Part shown: piece by piece, positions 1 to 5,025 of the stretch
How positions within the stretch are numbered: the first letter of the stretch is position 1
Layout: every line of letters starts with the position of its first letter
NCBI GenBank assembly: GCA_030640215.1
Contig: DAOWJU010000248.1
Coordinates: forward strand, 1-5,025
Source: Desulfuromonadales bacterium
Lineage (GTDB): Bacteria; Desulfobacterota; Desulfuromonadia; Desulfuromonadales; BM103
DNA length: 5,025 bases
Direction: 5' to 3'
The notes under the pieces: model-generated
What the model saw: only the letters and a program-made list of their open reading frames with translations
What the model was told of the DNA's origin: nothing
Databases searched by the model: none
Position numbers and translations under genes: made by a program

Positions 1-598
1 ACAAGAATTCCTCTTGCTGTGCAATGATGCAGGGTTTTTGAAGGAGCTGGAGATTGAGGCAACCTCCCTGGAAGGCTATCTCTTCCCGGAGACCTACACC
101 TACACCTCTTCGACAACACCACGCCAGCAGCTACATGCCATGGTCGCGCAACTGCGCGCGCACTTAACTCCTGAATTACTCAAAAGTGCTGCAGCTCTCA
201 ATCTCAACATCCACCAACTGATCACCCTGGCGTCAATCATTCAGAAAGAAGCCGGAAATGTCATGGAAATGCCTCTGATCTCAGCGGTTTTCAACAACCG
301 TCTGCAGCGCGGCATCGCTTTGCAGGCAGATCCGACCGTAATTTATGGTATTACTGATTTCGACGGCAACCTGACCCGCAAACATCTGCAGACGCCGACT
401 CCTTACAACACCTACAGAAAAAGGGGTCTGCCGCTTGGGCCGATTGCCAGCCCGGGCCAATTCGCACTGCATGCGACGGCCAATCCGGTAGCGAGTAAGG
501 ATCTCTATTTTGTGGCGCGAGGTGACGGCACCCATAAGTTCAGCGCGACTTTGAAAGCTCACAATCGCGCGGTGCGACGTTATCAACTGCGTCGCTGA
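1..598 (+). CDS. mltG: Endolytic murein transglycosylase MltG (YceG-like), C-terminal part, 5'-truncated
   Basis: MltG is an inner-membrane enzyme with its catalytic domain in the periplasm. It cuts nascent glycan strands endolytically and is thought to set glycan chain length. Only the C-terminal ~198 codons are present: the frame is open from base 2 and the N-terminal membrane anchor and LysM-like region lie upstream. The first visible TTG (14) is not a believable start because homology already runs through it. Family signatures in order are EGYLFPETY, then LASIIQKEAG with the conserved catalytic Glu at codon 248-250 (equivalent to E. coli Glu218). These are followed by FNNRLQRG, LQADPTVIYGI, TPYNTY, GLPLGPIASPG and a C-terminal LYFVARGDGTHKF segment ending in HNRAVRRY. 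This is the usual order and spacing for the YceG/MltG family and all key residues are kept, so the enzyme is probably active. The stop is TGA at 596-598. The next gene follows 25 bp later on the same strand, suggesting co-transcription. Confidence 0.96.
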   Translation, partial: QEFLLLCNDAGFLKELEIEATSLEGYLFPETYTYTSSTTPRQQLHAMVAQLRAHLTPELLKSAAALNLNIHQLITLASIIQKEAGNVMEMPLISAVFNNRLQRGIALQADPTVIYGITDFDGNLTRKHLQTPTPYNTYRKRGLPLGPIASPGQFALHATANPVASKDLYFVARGDGTHKFSATLKAHNRAVRRYQLRR

Positions 599-604
599 TC
601 ATCT

Positions 605-615
605 GGAGAGGAAGG
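605..615 (+). promoter_or_regulatory. Strong Shine-Dalgarno of the receiver/J-like/TPR gene
   Basis: A purine-rich GGAGAGGAAGG lies 8 bases before the ATG at 624. It fixes that ATG as the start and shows independent ribosome loading after the mltG stop. No promoter fits convincingly in the 25-base gap, so transcription probably reads through from mltG. Confidence 0.75.
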
Positions 616-623
616 CAACAGGT

Positions 624-2651
624 ATGGCAAAACGCATCCTGCTGACTGAAGCAAATCAACAACTGGCGACGGCGATAGCCGAACGGCTCAAGCAACAGGG
701 CTTCAATGTCCAGCACGCAAGCGACGGCATTACCGCTCTGCGGGCGATTGCTGCCGAACCGCCAGATCTGTTACTGCTCGAACTCAAGCTGACGGGTCTG
801 CACGGCATTGAGCTGATCAAAAAGTTGCGGCAAAGCCCACGCACCAGTAAACTGCCAGTCATTGTCCTGACTGGTTTCTATAAAGGCGAAAAATTTCAGA
901 CCGCTGCCAAGGCTCTCGGCATTCGCCATTATCTGGAAAAACCTCTGAAGGCTTCTGCCCTTATGACTGCAATCCACCAGACACTCAATTCGGAAGCGGT
1001 GGCACCGAGAGTATCAACTGGTGAGGCCCGTCCTTTTGCCCAACAGCTGCGCACCGCTTTTTTAAAACGTTTTTCCGGGCTGCTGACCTTGAAGTACCCG
1101 GACACTGTGCGCCTGCTGACATTTATCAATGGTGCCCCGGTTGCACTGCGCCCCGGCTTCAAGAGCCGGGATTTTGGTGATTTCCTCTGCAATCGCGGTC
1201 AGATTACCCTCGACGAATACAACTACTTCACAACCACGGCGGCTTATCGCCATGACAGCCTGGTGCAGATCGGTTGCCTGCAATACAACGATCTTCTACA
1301 AGCCGAAATGGACTATCTCAATCAGGAGCTGCTCTGCGCTTTCGGCAGTGGTCCGGCCCTTGCGAGCTGGAAAGCAATACCGGCACCCGAGTTGCTACAG
1401 TTGATCACCCTGAATGTGCCACAACTTTTCTATGAGGGTTTTCATAAGCACGCAGGGAAAACCGGTACACAGCTGCTGCAAACCTTCAAAGACAAGTTCG
1501 TCCTGCTCGACAGCAACTACTATCGGCACATCAATTTCTTGCGTCTCAACGAAGCTGAAAAACGTTTTGTCCAGAGAATAGATGGTCAATGCAAGCTGGG
1601 CACATTGCTTGACGATGACTTTGATCCCGGCCCGCTGCTCCTGACTCTGACCAGCCTGAACATGGCACGCTTCGCGGCTGGGCCAACACCATCGGCCGAC
1701 TCCGGCAACCTGCCACTGCGAGCCCTGTTTAATGCTGTTGAAGAGGAAGTTGAAGTTGTCATTGAGGAAACCCTGGAGAGTTTCACTGATCTGGTTGACG
1801 ACAGTGAAGGGATTACTGAAAGTTCTGCTGCAGCTGAAAGCTTTAGTGCCCAGTCAACGCCACCTGGAATTGAGCCAACGCCATCCGGGGTTGAACAAAC
1901 GCCATCGAGGATTGAACAAACCCTGGCTGATGATCTCTCTCAGGATGTGCGCCTGATCGCCAAAAGCCTTGAGGACAAAAGTCACTACGAGGTATTTGGT
2001 ATCAAACCGGCCAAGTTCTCCATTGAGCTGCTCAAGGAACGCTACTTTGCCATCACCCGCAAATTCGGCCCGGAAGTACTCATGCAACTTGGTGGCGAAG
2101 ACGCGGTGCTGGTCGAGGAGATTCTCTCAAGAGTCGCGACAGCCTATGACACGTTGACCGATGTCGTCAAAAAAGAGCGTTATGATGAGATGTTTGGTGC
2201 AGACAAAATCGGCCTCGGCCACAAAGGAGATGACCGCTTCCAGGCCCAGGTCCAGGCTGAATCTGGCAAGGTGTTTCTGGAAATGGAAGAATGGGATAGC
2301 GCCGAAAAGGCATTACAGGAAGCGGTTAATGCTGATTCCAACAATGGCGACTACCTCGCCAACCTGGCCTGGTCAATCTACCGCAACCCCAAGTACTCAG
2401 GCAGCCAGGCCATGCTGAACAAAGCCAAGCAAATGATCAATAAATCGCTCACCATGGAACGTACTGCCCTGGCTTTTGCTTACAAAGGCTGGATGCTTTT
2501 CGAGGCAGGCCAGGAATCAATGGCTGAAGCAGAATTTAACAAAGCGCTGAAACTGGATGCTCGTCAAACGATGGCTCGCAAGGGGCTGCGAAGCCTGAAG
2601 GGACAGCAAGAGCAACAGAAGAAGGGTCTTTTTAAACGGATGTTCAGGTAA
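624..2651 (+). CDS. Multidomain protein: degenerate receiver, DUF4388/PATAN-like, J-like domain, TPRs
   Basis: A cytoplasmic protein of 675 residues with no signal peptide or membrane helix. Residues ~3-121 are a CheY-like receiver: T83 and the K106-P107 pair are kept. The phospho-acceptor Asp is Glu (E53, in LLLLELKLTG), and the acidic pair after strand 1 reads T8-E9 instead of Asp-Asp. Residues ~137-350 contain a DUF4388/PATAN-like segment (FSGLLTLKY, INGAPVALR, GDFLCNRGQIT) and a further helical part. Residues ~372-440 are an acidic, low-complexity linker with three 7-residue repeats. Residues ~454-525 resemble a J domain (HYEVFGI start, YDTLTD and RYDEMFG in the last helix), but HPD is replaced by GPE (482-484). 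TPR-like helices follow at ~545-578 and ~616-649, then a basic tail. The likely role is a phosphorylation-independent scaffold or regulator rather than an Hsp70 co-chaperone; this is inference. Domain fusions of this kind seem typical of Desulfuromonadales. It probably forms a transcription unit with mltG. Confidence 0.9.
   Translation: MAKRILLTEANQQLATAIAERLKQQGFNVQHASDGITALRAIAAEPPDLLLLELKLTGLHGIELIKKLRQSPRTSKLPVIVLTGFYKGEKFQTAAKALGIRHYLEKPLKASALMTAIHQTLNSEAVAPRVSTGEARPFAQQLRTAFLKRFSGLLTLKYPDTVRLLTFINGAPVALRPGFKSRDFGDFLCNRGQITLDEYNYFTTTAAYRHDSLVQIGCLQYNDLLQAEMDYLNQELLCAFGSGPALASWKAIPAPELLQLITLNVPQLFYEGFHKHAGKTGTQLLQTFKDKFVLLDSNYYRHINFLRLNEAEKRFVQRIDGQCKLGTLLDDDFDPGPLLLTLTSLNMARFAAGPTPSADSGNLPLRALFNAVEEEVEVVIEETLESFTDLVDDSEGITESSAAAESFSAQSTPPGIEPTPSGVEQTPSRIEQTLADDLSQDVRLIAKSLEDKSHYEVFGIKPAKFSIELLKERYFAITRKFGPEVLMQLGGEDAVLVEEILSRVATAYDTLTDVVKKERYDEMFGADKIGLGHKGDDRFQAQVQAESGKVFLEMEEWDSAEKALQEAVNADSNNGDYLANLAWSIYRNPKYSGSQAMLNKAKQMINKSLTMERTALAFAYKGWMLFEAGQESMAEAEFNKALKLDARQTMARKGLRSLKGQQEQQKKGLFKRMFR
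1857..1919 (+). repeat. Three tandem 21-bp repeats in the linker of the multidomain gene
   Basis: Three in-frame copies of a 21-bp unit (1857-1877, 1878-1898, 1899-1919) each start with ACGCCA. They encode the heptapeptides TPPGIEP, TPSGVEQ and TPSRIEQ. The run stops after a partial fourth unit (ACC, Thr). Copies 2 and 3 are the most alike, suggesting recent slippage duplication. The unit length keeps the frame, so copy-number change would only alter the linker length between the receiver/PATAN half and the J-like/TPR half. Confidence 0.85.
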
Positions 2652-2652
2652 C

Positions 2653-2687
2653 GGCTACGTCCACGAATTTACTCATGAACGTAAGCC
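2653..2687 (+). terminator. Weak stem-loop between the convergent genes, possible terminator
   Basis: GGCTACGT (2653-2660) can pair with ACGTAAGCC (2679-2687), giving eight pairs with one bulged A and an 18-base loop, directly after the stop at 2649-2651. A run of six T begins 10 bases after the stem (2698-2703), too far for a classical intrinsic terminator. It sits where the plus-strand unit must end, inside the last codons of the convergent minus-strand gene. I offer it as the best local candidate only. Confidence 0.25.
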
Positions 2688-3334
2688 CACTCGCCGATTT
2701 TTTCAACCCAGCCACCGTGGCTTAAGGACGGGTAATTCTGTAATGGGTAATAGAGGAACTGGTCCCAACGCAAGGGTCCCGTTGGTGTCTCAAGCATCAG
2801 CACCCAGGGGTTGCCATGATAACGATCTGAGGCCCGTTCACCTGGCAGATATTCAAAATCCGGCAGTTCACCACCCTTGATGGTGTATCCCTGCGGGTAG
2901 TTCACATGCAAATCTTTAAGACTTTCCGGGGGGTGTCCAAACTTCTTGCTGTAGTCATTAATGGCTTCGACAAGGGGCGCTGCTTCATGGCTGAGTCGCT
3001 CAAAACCTTGGATACGAATTGCGTCTGCTGATTTTAGAGAGATCACACTCAAGGCCACCATCATCCCGGAGCCGATAAAAACCGCCATTGAAGCGCATCT
3101 GATCTTACTGGAAAAGAGTCCCAGCAGGGATACGGCCATAATCACCATACCGAGCAGACAGAGCCAGACCACCAACTCCTGACCGGGGATCCCCCAATCA
3201 CCGTGACCTGAAACTGACAGGTAACTCGAACCGATGGTATAGCTGCACAGTAGCAGGCTGAACAGACCGAAGCCCGAAAGCGATAAAAGCAACTTTGGGC
3301 GAAATCCTGTACTGCAATCGAGGTTAAAAACCAT
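2669..3334 (-). CDS. Membrane protein with three TM helices and a pseudopilin-like periplasmic tail, unknown function
   Basis: I do not recognise a named family. The 221-residue product has three hydrophobic segments at ~15-39, ~53-74 and ~79-100, followed by a ~120-residue soluble tail. Basic residues before TM1 (R12, K14) and between TM2 and TM3 (K77, R79) predict N-terminus inside and the tail in the periplasm. The tail starts with a helix and the pattern LVEAINDYSKKFGHPPESL (121-139). This resembles the variable-domain start of type IV pilins and pseudopilins, where a Tyr/Phe-Gly-x-x-P-x-S-L stretch follows the long helix. It has no prepilin peptidase site, so it is not a pilin itself. 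An aromatic-rich C-terminus (WDQFLYYPLQNYP) follows. The ATG at 3334 is preceded by GGGGGAG only two bases away, a short spacing, but no better in-frame start is visible. The gene is convergent with the multidomain gene (17 bp apart) and has its own promoter at 3368-3396. Confidence 0.8.
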   Translation of the reverse strand: MVFNLDCSTGFRPKLLLSLSGFGLFSLLLCSYTIGSSYLSVSGHGDWGIPGQELVVWLCLLGMVIMAVSLLGLFSSKIRCASMAVFIGSGMMVALSVISLKSADAIRIQGFERLSHEAAPLVEAINDYSKKFGHPPESLKDLHVNYPQGYTIKGGELPDFEYLPGERASDRYHGNPWVLMLETPTGPLRWDQFLYYPLQNYPSLSHGGWVEKIGEWAYVHE

Positions 3335-3367
3335 AACTCCCCCACATTTAAATCCTCTAGTTAGTGG

Positions 3368-3396
3368 ATATTAATTCTGTGCGGAAGGGAGGTCAA
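3368..3396 (-). promoter_or_regulatory. Sigma70-type promoter of the three-TM membrane protein gene
   Basis: Reading the minus strand, TTGACC (3396-3391) and TAATAT (3373-3368) are separated by exactly 17 bases, matching the -35 and -10 consensus at five of six positions and four of six. Transcription would start near 3361, giving a leader of about 27 bases before the ATG at 3334. This is the best promoter match in the window, so the gene is probably transcribed separately from the ATP-grasp gene upstream of it. Confidence 0.65.
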
Positions 3397-3464
3397 CTTA
3401 TTTCTTATTAAAGACGGCAACAAGCCAAGGGGAATGGTCAAAATTATGCGGGACAAACCGCTGG

Positions 3465-4580
3465 TCAAACCACCTTGACAGGGGCAAAGCCACCGCCCGG
3501 TGTACGCAGGTTGGTCACTTGACCGCGATAAAGCCGGGCGGTGACACCGAGCGGTCGATCACGATAGGCATAGAGACGTAGATCGGTCTTCATCGGATCG
3601 CAGCCAGGAACCTCGGTGAGAGAAGGTGGAACCAGCTCCTGAACAAGGGTTGACTCAACGGGCAGTTGCTCAAACCGTGTACGACTGATCTTTGTGCCAA
3701 GCAAAACACCTTTACTGCCAAAGCTGTCCACCGGCTTGAATACACGTTGCTTTCTGACCGACCAAAGTTGCTGCAGATCAAGACCGGCGAGCAGAGCAGA
3801 GGCTGGGACCGTTTTGTCGAGCAGAGCCTCTTCGTCAGCAGAGAGTGAAAACTCTGCCCGTTTTACCGGATCAGTCCAGAGCACCAACCTGCGCTTGTCG
3901 GCGAGCAGCCCGTAAAGATGCGGGTTGGGTGTCAGACAAACTTTGCGCGCCAGGTAAGCGGCACGCAAGCCAGCCATATCTTCACTTTCCAGGTAAAAAT
4001 CACAGTGACGATTGTAAACCAGATCGACAGGTTGACCGTTGAGCCAGACACCTTCAGCAGAAGCTTCCAGTTGCTGCGGATCGACAATTTCAGTGGGTAC
4101 CCCCCAAGCCTTGAAAAGGTCAGCAAAGGCACACATCTCCGGGTAGAGGAATTGCTCAGTCGGAGCCTCATCGATAATCACAATGCGGTCCGGCCGAGAT
4201 TTACTGCCAGCGGAAAACTGGCGAATTTCTTCGGCAAAGGTTAACAACAGACGCTTTTTGAGACTCGCCTGGAGTGACGCTGGCTCAATGGGCAATGACG
4301 GTTCGTGCGCTAAATAGGCAAGCAAGCCTCCTCCAGCGTTGGTGTTGACTTCGATCAACCGCGGGACATCGCCAACAAGGTGAAAATCGTAGCACATCAT
4401 GACGGCATCATGCCCCGGGTCAAAACCGGCAACATCTGGAACTTGCGCATAAACCTGCGCGCGATATTCTGGGTGACGGCTCAAACGGTCGAGCAAGCGC
4501 ACCAGTTTGAGCATGCGCTTTAAAGCCCTGGCAGGTAGCTCGACAGTGGCACAGCTGAGGTTGTCCTGTAGATTTGGCAT
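3465..4580 (-). CDS. Uncharacterised circularly permuted ATP-grasp family protein (glutathione/glutathionylspermidine synthetase-like)
   Basis: Predicted soluble ATP-dependent carboxylate-amine ligase of 371 residues; the substrate is unknown. Visible motifs in order are LIEVNTNAGGGLL (75-87), DLVYNRHCDFYLES (186-199) and LTPNPHLYGLLADKRRL (216-232). Then come VFKPVDSFGSKGVLLG (280-295, with K282 as probable ATP-binding Lys and a Gly loop), LVQELVPPS (312-320, hinge-like), TDLRLYAY (332-339) and TNLRTPGGGFAPV (356-368). In classical ATP-grasp enzymes the Mg-binding Glu-x-Asn comes after the Lys and Gly loop. Here an E77-V-N79 motif comes well before K282, the order found in eukaryotic-type glutathione synthetase and glutathionylspermidine synthetase. 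A second Asn-Gly-rich segment at the C-terminus could also take part. The ATG at 4580 has AGGA seven bases upstream (4591-4588). The gene is divergent from the DUF302 gene, and 130 bp separate its stop from the next minus-strand start. All motifs look intact, so activity is expected. Confidence 0.85.
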   Translation of the reverse strand: MPNLQDNLSCATVELPARALKRMLKLVRLLDRLSRHPEYRAQVYAQVPDVAGFDPGHDAVMMCYDFHLVGDVPRLIEVNTNAGGGLLAYLAHEPSLPIEPASLQASLKKRLLLTFAEEIRQFSAGSKSRPDRIVIIDEAPTEQFLYPEMCAFADLFKAWGVPTEIVDPQQLEASAEGVWLNGQPVDLVYNRHCDFYLESEDMAGLRAAYLARKVCLTPNPHLYGLLADKRRLVLWTDPVKRAEFSLSADEEALLDKTVPASALLAGLDLQQLWSVRKQRVFKPVDSFGSKGVLLGTKISRTRFEQLPVESTLVQELVPPSLTEVPGCDPMKTDLRLYAYRDRPLGVTARLYRGQVTNLRTPGGGFAPVKVV

Positions 4581-4617
4581 CTGTTAATCCTATAGTAATA
4601 TTAAACGGTGCAATTAG

Positions 4618-4646
4618 ATTGTGCCATAATCAGCACGCATCGCCAA
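4618..4646 (-). promoter_or_regulatory. Candidate promoter of the ATP-grasp gene
   Basis: On the minus strand TTGGCG (4646-4641) and CACAAT (4623-4618) are spaced by 17 bases, each matching four of six consensus positions. A start near 4611 would leave a ~31-base leader with the AGGA ribosome site at 4591-4588. A TAATAT at 4603-4598 is a better -10 alone, but its start would fall on the ribosome site and its -35 is poor. Confidence 0.35.
4621..4636. promoter_or_regulatory. Inverted repeat GTGC-N8-GCAC, possible operator
   Basis: GTGC (4621-4624) and GCAC (4633-4636) form a short inverted repeat around CATAATCA. It covers the spacer and -10 of the candidate minus-strand promoter, where a repressor site would be expected. 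Four-base arms arise easily by chance, so this is tentative. Confidence 0.25.
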
Positions 4647-4671
4647 GCAGAGAGAGACAAAAAGGATTTAT

Positions 4672-4701
4672 CTGGCAGGCTGGTAATAATTGCGCAATAA
4701 T
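4672..4701 (+). promoter_or_regulatory. Candidate promoter of the DUF302 gene with an embedded palindrome
   Basis: CTGGCA (4672-4677) and AATAAT (4696-4701) match the -35 and -10 consensus at four and five of six positions, with an 18-base spacer. The perfect 10-bp palindrome ATTGCGCAAT (4689-4698) overlaps the spacer end and the -10. AATAAT also occurs at 4685-4690, exactly 11 bp before the -10 copy. The start would be near 4708, leaving a ~40-base leader. Palindrome over the -10 is a common repressor layout, but no regulator can be named. Confidence 0.35.
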
Positions 4702-4738
4702 GGCTGCAGGATTAGATTTCGCCAGCCAGACAATAAAC

Positions 4739-4743
4739 GGAGG
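4739..4743 (+). promoter_or_regulatory. Shine-Dalgarno GGAGG of the DUF302 gene
   Basis: GGAGG ends four bases before the ATG at 4748. The spacing is short but the match is full-strength, and no alternative start codon lies in frame nearby, so it decides this start. Confidence 0.7.
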
Positions 4744-4747
4744 TTGT

Positions 4748-5025
4748 ATGCCAGTTGACTGCAGTTACGGATTCGGCTGTGAGGTCGGCTTCGGATTTGA
4801 CGAAGCGATAGAAAAAGTACAACAGTTGTTAACGGAGAAGGGGTTTCAGATTTATACCCGGCTCAACCTGCATGAGATTGTGGGGGAGACCGAGCATGAC
4901 AAATTCGGTCGCTACATCATTATTGGTGCATGCAACGCGGAATTTGCCAGACAGCTCTTCAATGCCGACCCGAATATCGGCCTGCTCATGCCTTGCAACA
5001 TCATTATCTATGAGCTTCATTCCGG
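4748..5025 (+). CDS. DUF302 domain protein, N-terminal 92 codons, 3'-truncated by the window edge
   Basis: The reading frame is open from the ATG at 4748 to the last base. The product starts MPVDCSYGFGCEV, then FDEAIEKVQQLLTEKGFQI, a helix and strand typical of the DUF302 start. The family core follows: RYIIIGACNAEFARQLF (55-71) and NIGLLMPCNIIIYEL (76-90). DUF302 domains form small soluble alpha-beta folds of about 125-130 residues in total, so some 35 residues are probably missing at the right. Their biochemical role is not established; the ACN and PCN cysteines (C62, C83) are commonly conserved in the family. Two further cysteines at C5 and C11 sit in the short N-terminal extension. No signal peptide is seen, so a cytoplasmic location is likely. 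The gene is divergent from the ATP-grasp gene across 167 bp. The family assignment is by motif recognition. Confidence 0.85.
   Translation, partial: MPVDCSYGFGCEVGFGFDEAIEKVQQLLTEKGFQIYTRLNLHEIVGETEHDKFGRYIIIGACNAEFARQLFNADPNIGLLMPCNIIIYELHS

Noticed and set aside
14..598. TTG at 14 as the start of a complete 194-residue gene
   Set aside because: The frame is open to the window edge and MltG homology continues through it, so the gene is truncated by the window rather than starting here.
3142..3345. Alternative minus-strand reading frame starting GTG at 3345
   Set aside because: It overlaps the membrane protein gene in another frame, lacks homology and codes a basic, cysteine-rich shadow product.
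3448..3461. Terminator of the ATP-grasp gene (GCGG-N6-CCGC stem)
   Set aside because: Only four base pairs, and the following T-rich stretch is interrupted (ATAATTTT); too weak to call.
3918..4244. Plus-strand 108-residue open frame inside the ATP-grasp gene
   Set aside because: No ribosome site or recognisable motif; the opposite strand carries the conserved ATP-grasp-like sequence.
4610..4626. Sigma54 promoter on the minus strand (TGGCAC followed by TTGC)
   Set aside because: The GG and GC elements are separated by 12 bases instead of the strictly required 10.
4681..4695. Sigma54 promoter on the plus strand upstream of the DUF302 gene
   Set aside because: The GG-to-GC spacing is correct, but the -12 box reads GCGC instead of TTGC and the -24 box lacks CAC.
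4671..4730. Long-range hairpin or riboswitch from TCTGGC/GGCTGG arms pairing with GCCAGCCAGA
   Set aside because: The two left arms compete for the same right arm, the loop is about 38 bases, and no known riboswitch core is visible.
4829..5020. Minus-strand 63-residue open frame at the right edge
   Set aside because: It is the antisense shadow of the DUF302 gene, whose conserved motifs are on the plus strand.

Overview
The window (about half G+C, densely coded) looks like chromosomal DNA of a Gram-negative bacterium, most likely a deltaproteobacterium of the Desulfuromonas/Geobacter/Pelobacter type. This placement is an inference. It rests on one protein that joins a receiver domain, a DUF4388/PATAN-like domain, a J-like domain and TPRs, which is a style of fusion I associate with that group. 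No mobile element, CRISPR array, tRNA or rRNA was seen, and no stretch over 300 bases lacks a gene.

Layout: (1) positions 1-598, plus strand, are the C-terminal part of the septal-type lytic transglycosylase MltG, cut by the window edge. (2) After 25 bp and a strong ribosome binding site comes 624-2651, plus strand: a 675-residue cytoplasmic multidomain regulator or scaffold, probably co-transcribed with mltG. Both of its signature domains have lost key residues: the receiver phospho-acceptor Asp is Glu, and the J-domain HPD is GPE. (3) Convergent to it, 2669-3334, minus strand, encodes a three-helix membrane protein with a probably periplasmic pseudopilin-like tail, under a good sigma70-type promoter. 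(4) 3465-4580, minus strand, encodes an uncharacterised ATP-grasp enzyme whose motif order suggests the circularly permuted fold of eukaryotic-type glutathione synthetase and glutathionylspermidine synthetase. (5) Divergent from it, 4748 to the right edge, plus strand, is the start of a DUF302 protein that runs off the window. The 167 bp between these two divergent genes hold candidate promoters and two symmetric elements.

Functional picture: the left half is cell-wall glycan processing plus an apparently phosphorylation-independent interaction protein. The right half contains three genes without assigned physiological roles. The most interesting items are the doubly degenerate receiver/J-domain protein and the permuted ATP-grasp enzyme divergently paired with a DUF302 gene. 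I do not see a clear multi-gene novel system; the window reads as ordinary chromosome with a few under-described proteins.
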